Source of the DNA: Bordetella parapertussis | GTDB lineage: Bacteria; Pseudomonadota; Gammaproteobacteria; Burkholderiales; Burkholderiaceae_C | Reading direction: 5' to 3' | DNA: 6,353 nt | NCBI GenBank assembly: GCA_945878355.1 | Contig: CAMCTC010000184.1 | Span: 1 to 6,353 of the forward strand | In this document: one piece after another, positions 1-6,069 of the stretch | Layout: the number at the start of each line of letters is the position of its first letter | How positions within the stretch are numbered: the stretch's first letter is position 1 | Notes under the pieces: model-generated | What the model was told of the DNA's origin: nothing | The model's database searches: none | What the model saw: only the letters and a program-made list of their open reading frames with translations | Made by a program: the position numbers and the translations under genes

Positions 1-283
1 GATCGATCGGCGCACAACATGATCGGCCCTGAACCGACGCATAGCATCGACGACCCACCGTTCTGAACCCGTCACCAGTCAACGCCAGGCGCTGCCAGTC
101 AAAAGCTGCCGGCGCCGCTGGCGCTCCTGGTCATGATCTTGATGGACACGGTCGCCCTTGATCGCGATGTTGCCGTTCGCCGGACTGCCACCGCCGAACC
201 CCGCCCCGCCGATCACGCTCTGCGATGGCTTTGTTGTCCATCACCAAACTCGATCAGCGGTCCATCGAATTGGGTGATCACAC
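1..283. other. Left flank without a recognised gene
   Basis: No coding region here can be supported. On the minus strand one frame is open for 53 codons, between in-frame stops at 241-243 and 79-81. It is Gly-rich, then Arg/Gln-rich, and ends in LTGSAWR, but it has no ATG, no ribosome binding site and no family I recognise. The short plus-strand frame starting at 133 has no Shine-Dalgarno and an Arg/Pro-rich composition typical of a shadow frame. This stretch replaces the sequence that would normally encode the last ~50 residues and carry the right end of the adjacent IS256-type element, so it begins just past a deletion or recombination junction at about 284. Confidence 0.5.
240..278. repeat. 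Imperfect inverted repeat beside the transposase truncation point
   Basis: The left arm at 240-254 (ATCACCAAACTCGAT) and the right arm at 264-278 (ATCGAATTGGGTGAT) are reverse complements at 13 of 15 positions, separated by nine bases. It lies 6 bases from the point where the IS256-type transposase reading frame loses family similarity. It could be two facing remnants of IS terminal repeats, a recombination site, or chance. I could not match it to the sequence upstream of the transposase start, so I do not call it that element's own inverted repeat. Confidence 0.45.
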
Positions 284-1347
284 TCAGACGGCCGCGTCGT
301 TGGGGAAGATGCCCACGACGTTGGTCCTGCGCTTGATCTCGGCGTTCAGCCTCTCCAGCGGGTTGGTGCTGTGGATCTGCAGCCAGTGCGCCCGAGGGCA
401 GTTCATGTACGACAGCATCTCGTGCTCGGCGCCGTCCATCAGCGCGCCCAGCTTGGGCAGCTTGCCGCGCAGCTGATCGGCTACCGCGCGCCACTGCGCA
501 TGGGCGGCCTCGGCACTGTCCTGGGTGAAGACCGTGGCGATGGCGGCGCTGACCATGCGGCGCTGGGTCTTGTTGGCATGCGCCAGGGCGTTGCGCATGA
601 AGTGCACCCGGCAGCGCTGCCAGGTGGCCTTGAGGACCTTGGCCGCGGCCGCCTTCAGCCCCAGGTGGGCGTCCGAAATCACCAGCTTGACGCCCCGCAG
701 GCCGCGGCGCATCAGGCTGCGCAGGAACTCCGTCCAGAACGTCTCGGCCTCGCTGGGGCCGACCTTCATGCCGATGACCTGGCGCTGGCCCTCGGTGTTG
801 ACCGCCACCGCCGCGCTCACGATGGAGCCGGCCTCGCGGGCCTTGACGTAAGTGGCATCGATCCACAGGTACGACCAGTCGCCTTCGATCGGGCGGTTGA
901 GGAAGGCGCCCACCCGCTCGTCGAGCTCGCCGCACAGGCGGCTGACCTGGCTCTTGGAGATGCCGGTCATGCCCATGGCCTTGACCAGATCGTCCACGGA
1001 TCGCGTGGACACCCCGTGCACGTAGGTTCCTGGATGACCGCAGCCAGCGCCTTCTCGGCGGTGCGCCGCGGCGCCAGGAAGCCGGGGAAGTAGCTGCCCT
1101 GGCGCAGCTTGGGGATCTTCAGTGCCACCGTGCCGGTGCGCGTCTCCCAGGATCGGTTGCGAAAGCCGTTGCGGCTGTTCAGGCGCTCGGCGCTCTTCTC
1201 GTCGTAAGCCGCGCCGCACAGCGACTCGACATCCATGTCCATCACGCGCTGGGCCATGAACTGCACGATCTGGCGCAGCATGTCCACGTCGGGGCCCTTG
1301 TCGGCGAGTTCGGCCATGCCAGCCAGTGCAATAGTTGTAAAGGTCAT
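284..1347 (-). pseudogene. IS256-family transposase, frameshifted and C-terminally truncated
   Basis: This is the remnant of a DDE transposase that would move an IS256-type insertion sequence. The N-terminal part (1347 down to about 1027) reads from MTFTTIALAG through a region with CGAAYDEKSAERLNSRNGFR and ends at AAVIQE. The rest continues in another frame from YVHGVSTRSVDDLVKAMG. One missing base near 1026 explains the break. The catalytic signature is still visible: Asp in WIDATYVKA, Asp in VISDAHLGLKAA, the C-x2-H pair in WQRCRVHFMRNALA, and Glu in NPLERLNAEIKRR. The frame stops at 284-286 after GIFPNDAAV, whereas family members continue for about 50 more residues (normally ~400 in total, here ~354 codons). 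No Shine-Dalgarno precedes the chosen ATG, and an internal Met at residue 11 is an alternative start. Family assignment is firm; with two lesions it should be inactive. Confidence 0.9.
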
Positions 1348-1715
1348 CGTGTTTTCAATTCAGGGATCAAGGTTGGAATTCGCACCTCAAACCTATCCGG
1401 AATCACGATGACCACCCCCGCAGGGACGGCCGCCGCCTGGACCCTACGCTCATCCTGCCGTCGTCGCCCGGTTAGCTCCACGTTGAGCGGCAGCAATCTG
1501 GAAATCCGAAGGGCCGCTGATAGTCTGAAGGTGTCGTACGTCTCTGCCGGGTGGCGGGCAGGAATGCAGCGGGGGTGCCGTCGCCCACCCGGTCATCGTA
1601 AACGTCAGCAGATGCCCGGGTGTGTGAGATCACGAACGGCCGCTTCGTAGAAGCGAAACAAGAAAAGTCATGGCTCGCCGTCGGGCCGCTTTGGAGAAAC
1701 CCGGCTGGAAGGAGA
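1348..1715. other. Gene-free interval with RNA-like folding near 1537-1600
   Basis: No convincing gene. An 80-codon plus-strand frame from 1408 has no ribosome binding site and an implausible Arg/Ser/Pro-rich composition. The outer end of the IS256-type element should lie in the first ~60 bases, but its partner end is missing, so I cannot fix the boundary. Near 1537-1600 several helices nest: CCGGGTGG (1547-1554) pairs exactly with CCACCCGG (1585-1592), GGCA (1557-1560) can pair inside it with TGCC (1576-1579), and TACG (1537-1540) can pair outside it with CGTA (1597-1600). This resembles a structured RNA or a decayed ribozyme-type element such as part of a group II intron, but I see no domain V signature and no reverse transcriptase, so identity is open. 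Confidence 0.35.
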
Positions 1716-1809
1716 GCGCCGGGTAGGGGGGCCTGTTCTGCGTAAGTATTAGGAGGAGGGCCGAAAGCCGGGGGGACATGGAGCAGAACAGGCCCGCCCT
1801 GCCCGGCGC
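1716..1809. repeat. Long near-perfect inverted repeat (26-bp stem, 41-base loop)
   Basis: The left arm 1716-1741 and the right arm 1783-1809 are complementary along their whole length, with one bulged base and one G-U-type pair. The inner halves, CCTGTTCTGC and GCAGAACAGG, match perfectly. The 41-base loop (1742-1782) is purine-rich and holds a small GGC-CGAAA-GCC hairpin. It lies about 100 bases past the TRAP permease stop codon, where a 3' transcript end would be expected, so it may stabilise or end that mRNA. Neither side has a T-run, so it is not a canonical intrinsic terminator. Other readings are a mobile-element end, an integrase or intron target site, or a structured RNA. Confidence 0.75.
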
Positions 1810-1912
1810 GATCGCTCAGACCGGAGAACGCCTGCTTTCAAGAGCAACAACAGCCGACCGCTACGAGTCCAAAGCCGAAACACGGCCAGGATCGATTGGC
1901 CACCGGGCCTTG

Positions 1913-3961
1913 TCAGCCTCCCCGGCTGGTCGCGGCTACTGCGGTGTCGGTCGAGTTGGCGTCGCGCCGTCGTCCCGGAAGCGCCAGCAGCAGGCCGGAA
2001 ATCGCCAGCGCTGCTGCGATCATCGTCAGCTGCAGATGGCTCAAACCAGTCATCTCGCCGCCCGGCGTGGCGCAGGCGATGCCGGCCATGCCGAGCAGGA
2101 TGCGCCCGATCATGCCCAGCACGCCGGATGGCAATCGGCCGAAGCCGACCAGGTAGCCCTGCAGTGCACTGCCCAGCAGGATGATGCCCACCACCGCCGT
2201 GGTGCAGACGATGGCGATCTCGCCCCAGGGCCCCTGCAGCAGTAACGCCGGGTTGTAGACGAAGAAGAAGGGGATGAAGTAGATGATGGTGCCCAGGCGC
2301 ATCGCCTCGAAACCGGTGGCCATCGGGTCGGCCTTGGCTATCGATGCGGCGGCAAACGCCGCCAGGGCCACCGGCGGCGTGATGAAGCTCAGCATGCCCC
2401 AGTACAACAGGAACATGTGCACCGGCAGAGGCTCCAGACCTGCCTTGATCAGCGCCGGTGCCAGGATGATGGCCAGGAAGATGTAGGCCGCGGTCACCGT
2501 CATGCCCATGCCGAGGATGAAGCAGGTCAGCGCGCCCATCAGCAGCAGCACCAGGGTGTTGTTGCCGGCCAGGAACACCAGGTCGTTGGTGATCGTGCCG
2601 ACCATGCCGGTGCCCACCAGCGCGCCCACCACCAGGCCGATCGCCGCCAGCACCCCGGCCAACTCGGCCAGCAGGAAGCCGATCGCGAAGACGAAGCGGC
2701 GCAGCTTGTCCCAGCTGATGCGGTGTTCCTTGTTGAACTGGTTGACGACCAGCAGCAGCGCGGTGGCGTAGAACGGCGCGCGCGCCTCCTGCTGCAGATG
2801 GATCAGCAGGAAGACCAGCAGCGCAAACACGAAGATGTAGATCCAACCGGCCTTCATCACCGACCAGACGCTCTGCAACTCCTCCTTGGGCAGACCCTTC
2901 ATGCCGTAGCGCGCGGCATAGGCGTCGATCTGCACGAACAGGCCGAAGTAATACAGCAGCGAGGGCACCAGCGCCGCCAGCGCCACTTCGACATAGCTGA
3001 TCTGCAGGAAGTTGGCCATCACGAAAGCGGTGGCGCCCATGATCGGCGGCATCAGCACGCCACCGGTGGAGGCGCAGGCCTCCACGCCGCCTGCATATTT
3101 TGCCGAGAAGCCCATGCGCTTCATCGCGGGGATGGTCAGCGTGCCGGTGGTCAGCACGTTGGTCACCGGGCCGCCCGACATCGAGCCGAACAGCCCCGAC
3201 GACAGCACCGCCACCTTGGCCGGGCCTCCGCGCACATGGCCCAGCATCGCGAACGCCAGGTTGATGAAGAAGCTGCCGGCGCCGGTGTACTGCAGCGCGA
3301 TGCCAAAGATGATGAAGCCGAACACCAGCGAGGCGAAGGCCCGCATCGGAATGCCGAGCAGGCTCTCGATGCTGTACATGTGGAAAGCCGCGGTGTTCAG
3401 CGGCGTCTGCGGCACGCCCGAGATCACCTCGGGCATCAGGTGCACGTAGATCGGGTAGGTCGACAGCACCAGCACGATGATGAAGATCGGCCAGCCGCCG
3501 GTGCGCCGTCCGGCCTCCAGCACCAGCAGCCACATCACCACCGCCACCAGCTTGCCGTGCATCGGCGCGGCGTATTCCCACGCCTGGTCGACGATGTCGT
3601 TGGAGAACCAGACCGCATAGACGCCGATCGCCAGCGAAATCACGAACATCGCTGCGTCGTACCAGGGCACGACGTCGCGGCGCTGGCGGGGAGTGGTCGG
3701 GAACACGATGAAAACCATCGCGAACATCATCGCGACCATGGCGTACAGGTACTGCGCCTCGATCATCGTGAAGCCGATGAAGAAGCGCCAGGCGAAGATC
3801 TGGTTCATCGCCAGGCTCACCGACAGGACGGTGAAGCCGACGATGATCCACTGCCAGACCCTCGGCAGCGTGCGGGTGCGCGCCAGCTCGTAGTCCGGCA
3901 GGTCTTCCTCCTTGACGACGATCTTCTGGGGCGCGGCGGTCGGCATGGAGTCTTGGGTCAT
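1913..3961 (-). CDS. TRAP transporter fused permease subunit (TAXI type)
   Basis: This inner-membrane permease of a tripartite ATP-independent periplasmic transporter imports the solute delivered by the binding protein encoded just upstream, using an ion gradient. It is 682 aa, the usual size for the fused form in which the small DctQ-like and large DctM-like subunits are one chain; no separate DctQ gene is present or needed. A charged cytoplasmic-type N-terminus (residues 1-35) is followed by hydrophobic segments near 37-55, 62-87, 102-119, 137-150 and 157-173, then the DctM-like core. Core motifs include FGSMSGGPVTN (258-268), ACASTGGVLMPPIMGA (295-310), LGMGMTVTAAY (483-493) and the ITPPVALAAFAAASIA stretch (527-542). 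A C-terminal membrane region (about 580-660) precedes a short polar tail. The ATG at 3961 has only a weak AGAGAG-like ribosome site. It lies 114 bases after the binding-protein gene and is probably co-transcribed with it. Substrate unknown. Confidence 0.93.
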   Translation of the reverse strand: MTQDSMPTAAPQKIVVKEEDLPDYELARTRTLPRVWQWIIVGFTVLSVSLAMNQIFAWRFFIGFTMIEAQYLYAMVAMMFAMVFIVFPTTPRQRRDVVPWYDAAMFVISLAIGVYAVWFSNDIVDQAWEYAAPMHGKLVAVVMWLLVLEAGRRTGGWPIFIIVLVLSTYPIYVHLMPEVISGVPQTPLNTAAFHMYSIESLLGIPMRAFASLVFGFIIFGIALQYTGAGSFFINLAFAMLGHVRGGPAKVAVLSSGLFGSMSGGPVTNVLTTGTLTIPAMKRMGFSAKYAGGVEACASTGGVLMPPIMGATAFVMANFLQISYVEVALAALVPSLLYYFGLFVQIDAYAARYGMKGLPKEELQSVWSVMKAGWIYIFVFALLVFLLIHLQQEARAPFYATALLLVVNQFNKEHRISWDKLRRFVFAIGFLLAELAGVLAAIGLVVGALVGTGMVGTITNDLVFLAGNNTLVLLLMGALTCFILGMGMTVTAAYIFLAIILAPALIKAGLEPLPVHMFLLYWGMLSFITPPVALAAFAAASIAKADPMATGFEAMRLGTIIYFIPFFFVYNPALLLQGPWGEIAIVCTTAVVGIILLGSALQGYLVGFGRLPSGVLGMIGRILLGMAGIACATPGGEMTGLSHLQLTMIAAALAISGLLLALPGRRRDANSTDTAVAATSRGG

Positions 3962-4043
3962 GGCGGATGCTCTCTGGCTGGGGCCTCAGCGGGCCGGAAC
4001 AGGGTGACGGCGGCGCGGCTGCCCCGTGGCACCGACGCAGCAC

Positions 4044-4066
4044 CGGGCCGGTGTCTCACCGGCCCG
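4044..4066 (-). promoter_or_regulatory. Intercistronic stem-loop between binding-protein and permease genes
   Basis: CGGGCCGGTG (4044-4053) and CACCGGCCCG (4057-4066) form a perfect 10-bp GC-rich stem with a 3-base loop, starting nine bases after the binding-protein stop codon on the transcribed strand. No T-tract follows. In transporter operons such hairpins commonly protect the 3' end of the upstream message from exonucleases, so that the binding protein is made in excess over the permease. That role is inferred here from position and stability. Confidence 0.6.
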
Positions 4067-4075
4067 TGGAGCGGT

Positions 4076-5248
4076 TTACCAGGTATCGAACACCACCGCC
4101 ATGCCGCCGGCATTCAGGGCTGCGGTGCGGGCCTTGACCCAGCCCTCGCGGAAGGCGTCCTTGTCGGGCGGCGCGCTCTTGACGAAGGCCGCCCAGGCGC
4201 CGATCAGCGCCTTCTGCCGCGCCAGCGTGGCGGCCTGCACCGCATCCTGGCCGGCCGGCCAGGCGCCGATCTCCTTGTAGTAGCGCACCGCGCCCGCGTG
4301 GTAAGGCACGAACTTGCTGTGCTTCTGTCGCGACATCGCCCAGCCGGTGGCGCCCGGTGCGCTGGCCTTGTAGTCGTCGTGGAAGACATGCATGGCCTTG
4401 ATCATGTTGTAGGCCACCGGCTCGGGGATGCGGTCGTAGCAGACCAGCACCGGGTAGGCCACCTGGGCCATCTCCTGGCCCTCCTTCTTGATGCCCACGC
4501 CCTCGGTTGCGATCTGCTTCTCGTACCAGGGCACGACCGCATTCAGGCGTTTCCAGCCCTCGATGTCGTTGTGCGGCACCGGCGGGAAGAAGATGCCTCG
4601 CGGCGACGCTGCGACCTTCTGGTTCAGCGCCGAGAAGGTGGCGTTGTTCAGCGCGTCGACCTCGTTGTTGACCAGGCCGTCGATTGCCGGGCCGTGGCCA
4701 CCGAACTCGACCTTGATCACGTCGTCCCAGGTCAGGTTGGCAAATGCCAGCATGCAGGTCACGGCCTGGTTGAGCGCTGGTGCGCCGCGTATCCAGGCCA
4801 CGCGCTTGCCCTTGACGTCCTTCAGGGTCTTGATGTTGGCGTCGGCCGCGGTGGCCAGCGCCACGGCCGCGCCGTCGGCAAAAGCCTGCATCAGCAGGCG
4901 CACCGGTTGCGGCCCCCATTCCTTCTCGCCGAAGGTGAACACCGCCTCCTGGGCGTAGACGTTGTCCGAGCCGGTGGCGGTGAACTGCGCCGTGTTCTCG
5001 CGCAGCGGCGCCAGCCGCGATACGTCGTTCTTGCCCGGCAGCACGCGCAGGTTGATGCCCAGCGAGTTCTTCAGGATCGAGCCTATGCCCACCGCCTGTG
5101 CGTAGCCCGAGGAGCCGACGTCGTAGGCAGTCCACACCAGCGTGGGCGGCAGCTTGATGTCGGGCTTGGCCTGGGCCAGCGCGGCCTGCGGGCCGACCAG
5201 GGCGGTGGCGGAACCGGCGAGCAGGACATTTCTGCGGGTGATCGACAT
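4076..5248 (-). CDS. TAXI-family TRAP transporter solute-binding protein
   Basis: This periplasmic receptor of a TRAP transporter binds the substrate and hands it to the fused permease encoded next. The product is 390 aa from the ATG at 5248, chosen because AGGAGAC lies three bases upstream (AGGAG core five bases away) and because a signal peptide begins there; the frame stays open to 5434 but the extra 62 residues are Arg/Trp-rich and would bury the signal. Residues 1-25 form the signal: TRRNVLL resembles a twin-arginine motif, a hydrophobic core follows, and A-L-A before Q26 fits a cleavage site. The TAXI hallmark TAYDVGSSGYAQA is at 40-52, followed by the GIGSILK stretch and ATGSDNVYAQEAVF (91-104). 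A hinge-and-lobe region with VKGKRVAWIRGAPALN spans 145-160. The C-terminus retains family-typical PYHAGAVRYYKEIGAW (315-330). Ligands known for the family are carboxylates or amino acids, but none can be assigned here. Confidence 0.93.
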   Translation of the reverse strand: MSITRRNVLLAGSATALVGPQAALAQAKPDIKLPPTLVWTAYDVGSSGYAQAVGIGSILKNSLGINLRVLPGKNDVSRLAPLRENTAQFTATGSDNVYAQEAVFTFGEKEWGPQPVRLLMQAFADGAAVALATAADANIKTLKDVKGKRVAWIRGAPALNQAVTCMLAFANLTWDDVIKVEFGGHGPAIDGLVNNEVDALNNATFSALNQKVAASPRGIFFPPVPHNDIEGWKRLNAVVPWYEKQIATEGVGIKKEGQEMAQVAYPVLVCYDRIPEPVAYNMIKAMHVFHDDYKASAPGATGWAMSRQKHSKFVPYHAGAVRYYKEIGAWPAGQDAVQAATLARQKALIGAWAAFVKSAPPDKDAFREGWVKARTAALNAGGMAVVFDTW

Positions 5249-5251
5249 GCT

Positions 5252-5258
5252 GTCTCCT
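5252..5258 (-). promoter_or_regulatory. Shine-Dalgarno of the TAXI binding-protein gene
   Basis: Read on the minus strand the site is AGGAGAC, three bases before the ATG at 5248. It is the best ribosome site in the window, and it decides the start against the longer open frame that reaches 5434. Confidence 0.8.
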
Positions 5259-5266
5259 AGGTACGT

Positions 5267-5294
5267 GGAATAAGGGCCAACGGGCCAGTGCCAA
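5267..5294 (-). promoter_or_regulatory. Weak candidate sigma-70-like promoter upstream of the TRAP operon
   Basis: On the minus strand TTGGCA (5289-5294) is separated by 16 bases from TATTCC (5267-5272), giving a leader of about 15 bases before the binding-protein start codon. Both hexamers are poor matches in a GC-rich background, so this is only a candidate. The true promoter may lie elsewhere in the 182 bases between the comM remnant and the operon. Confidence 0.18.
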
Positions 5295-5430
5295 CAGCGA
5301 CCAGGCATCGGTGCCTGCCAACGGCGTTGCTGGCGACGGACAATACGGCCAATGGCGACTGAGATCCATAGATGCCAACCCTTGCGCGCAGGCGCAGACC
5401 ATTCATCGACGGCGCGGCAGCGGGCGTCAG

Positions 5431-5640
5431 TCACACGACGGACAGTCCGGCGGCGTTCAGGGGCGGTTTTGTACGGCCGACTGCCGGGCTGCGCCCAGGC
5501 TCAGGCATCGATCGCCGGTACTGCATGGCCTCGGCCCGGTGGGCCGCGGCGATGTGCTCGGCGCCGGTCAGGTCGGCGATGGTGCGCGCCACCTTGATCG
5601 CTCGGTACAGACCGCGGCCCGACCAGCACCGGTGGGTACC
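5431..5640 (-). pseudogene. 3' remnant of comM (YifB, Mg-chelatase-like AAA+ ATPase)
   Basis: ComM is a hexameric branch-migration helicase that helps integrate incoming DNA during natural transformation. Only its C-terminal end is present. From about 5622 downward the minus strand reads SGRGLYRAIKVARTIADL, then TGAEHIAAAHRAEAMQYRRS, matching the highly conserved C-terminal helical part of the family (usually SARAYHR.LKVARTIADL.G...I...H..EA..YRR). The frame ends at a TGA at 5431-5433 after a short variable tail, as in intact homologues. Upstream of 5622 the residues (GTHRCW) no longer resemble ComM, and an in-frame stop lies at 5641-5643. About 63 of roughly 500 residues therefore survive, without Walker motifs or a start codon. 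The break faces the IS21-like repeats, which suggests insertion or recombination removed the rest. It lies 182 bases upstream of the TRAP operon on the same strand. The fragment should be non-functional. Confidence 0.75.
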
Positions 5641-5644
5641 CTAA

Positions 5645-6069
5645 CGCATGGATACCGTATCTCCCGAAGTGCGTATTCCGATCAACTCCGCCACCGATTC
5701 CGGTTCAACGGCGCCAGTGTTTCCGATCCGCTTCCGTCATCCACTTCCCACGCACGGTCCGAACGTCACGTTTGCAAAGTTGTCCACGGCGGCGGGCGGG
5801 CGTCGCTTGCGACGAACGCAGGAGACGTTGCGGTGGGCGACTCGTGGTCAATTCCTGACAAGGAGCACCTACGAGCGACAGGTTTCAGCCGACGAATCTG
5901 AAGCCGCCGTTGGCTCGACTCGGCCATCAGCAGTCGACCGCGGTTCGCGAAAGCCACCATCGATGCCAGGCAAGACGGGTGACGGTTGGGGCTCGCGACC
6001 CTCGGAAAGTTGTCGGAAAACTTGTAAACATTCGGTGAACCCATAGCCCAGACCTCGGGAGGAAGGGTC
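5645..6069. other. Gene-free mosaic between comM remnant and DruA-family gene
   Basis: I find no supportable gene in these ~425 bases. Open frames exist on both strands but lack ribosome sites and have shadow-like, Arg/Ser/Pro-rich compositions. The left part contains degenerate direct repeats like those at IS21-family ends. The right part contains two adjacent similar 11-12-base units, TCGGAAAGTTG (6002-6012) and TCGGAAAACTTG (6013-6024), about 50 bases past the DruA-family stop codon. The stretch is best read as scarred mobile-element sequence. Confidence 0.5.
5675..5742. repeat. Three degenerate ~23-bp tandem direct repeats, IS21-end-like
   Basis: Units at 5675-5696, 5697-5719 and 5720-5742 each begin with an (A/T)TTCCG(A/G)T-type motif and continue with a CNACNCCGCCA-like block that fades in the third copy. 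Regular 22-23-base spacing of ATTCCG blocks next to C/G-rich GCCACC blocks is typical of the multiple transposase-binding repeats inside the ends of IS21-family elements. No istA or istB sequence is present, so this would be an orphan end. The repetition is directly visible; the IS21 attribution comes from resemblance. Confidence 0.5.

Noticed and set aside
1408..1650. 80-codon plus-strand frame in the intergenic interval
   Set aside because: No ribosome binding site, no family resemblance, low-complexity Arg/Ser composition, and it overlaps the RNA-like fold.
1716..1809. Intrinsic (Rho-independent) terminator
   Set aside because: The stem is strong, but no run of T follows it on either strand and the loop is 41 bases, so it does not fit the canonical form.
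1778..2245. 155-codon plus-strand frame starting in the hairpin loop
   Set aside because: The GGAGG in the loop is about 20 bases from the ATG, too far to be a ribosome site, and most of the frame is antisense to the permease C-terminus.
1749..4043. 764-codon minus-strand frame overlapping the TRAP permease
   Set aside because: It is a shifted shadow of the permease gene, with Arg/Pro/Gly-rich translation; the other frame carries all TRAP motifs.
2417..5260. 947-codon open frame on the plus strand antisense to the transporter genes
   Set aside because: It is His/Gln/Arg/Gly-rich with no recognisable domain and lies opposite two well-defined genes with strong third-position GC bias, which commonly leaves antisense frames open.
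5249..5434. Longer start for the binding protein, adding 62 residues
   Set aside because: The internal ATG at 5248 has a strong Shine-Dalgarno and begins a signal peptide; the extension is Arg/Trp-rich and would place the signal internally.
5311..5901. 196-codon plus-strand frame across the comM remnant and repeats
   Set aside because: It crosses unrelated segments (operon leader, antisense comM, IS-like repeats), has no ribosome site and matches nothing.
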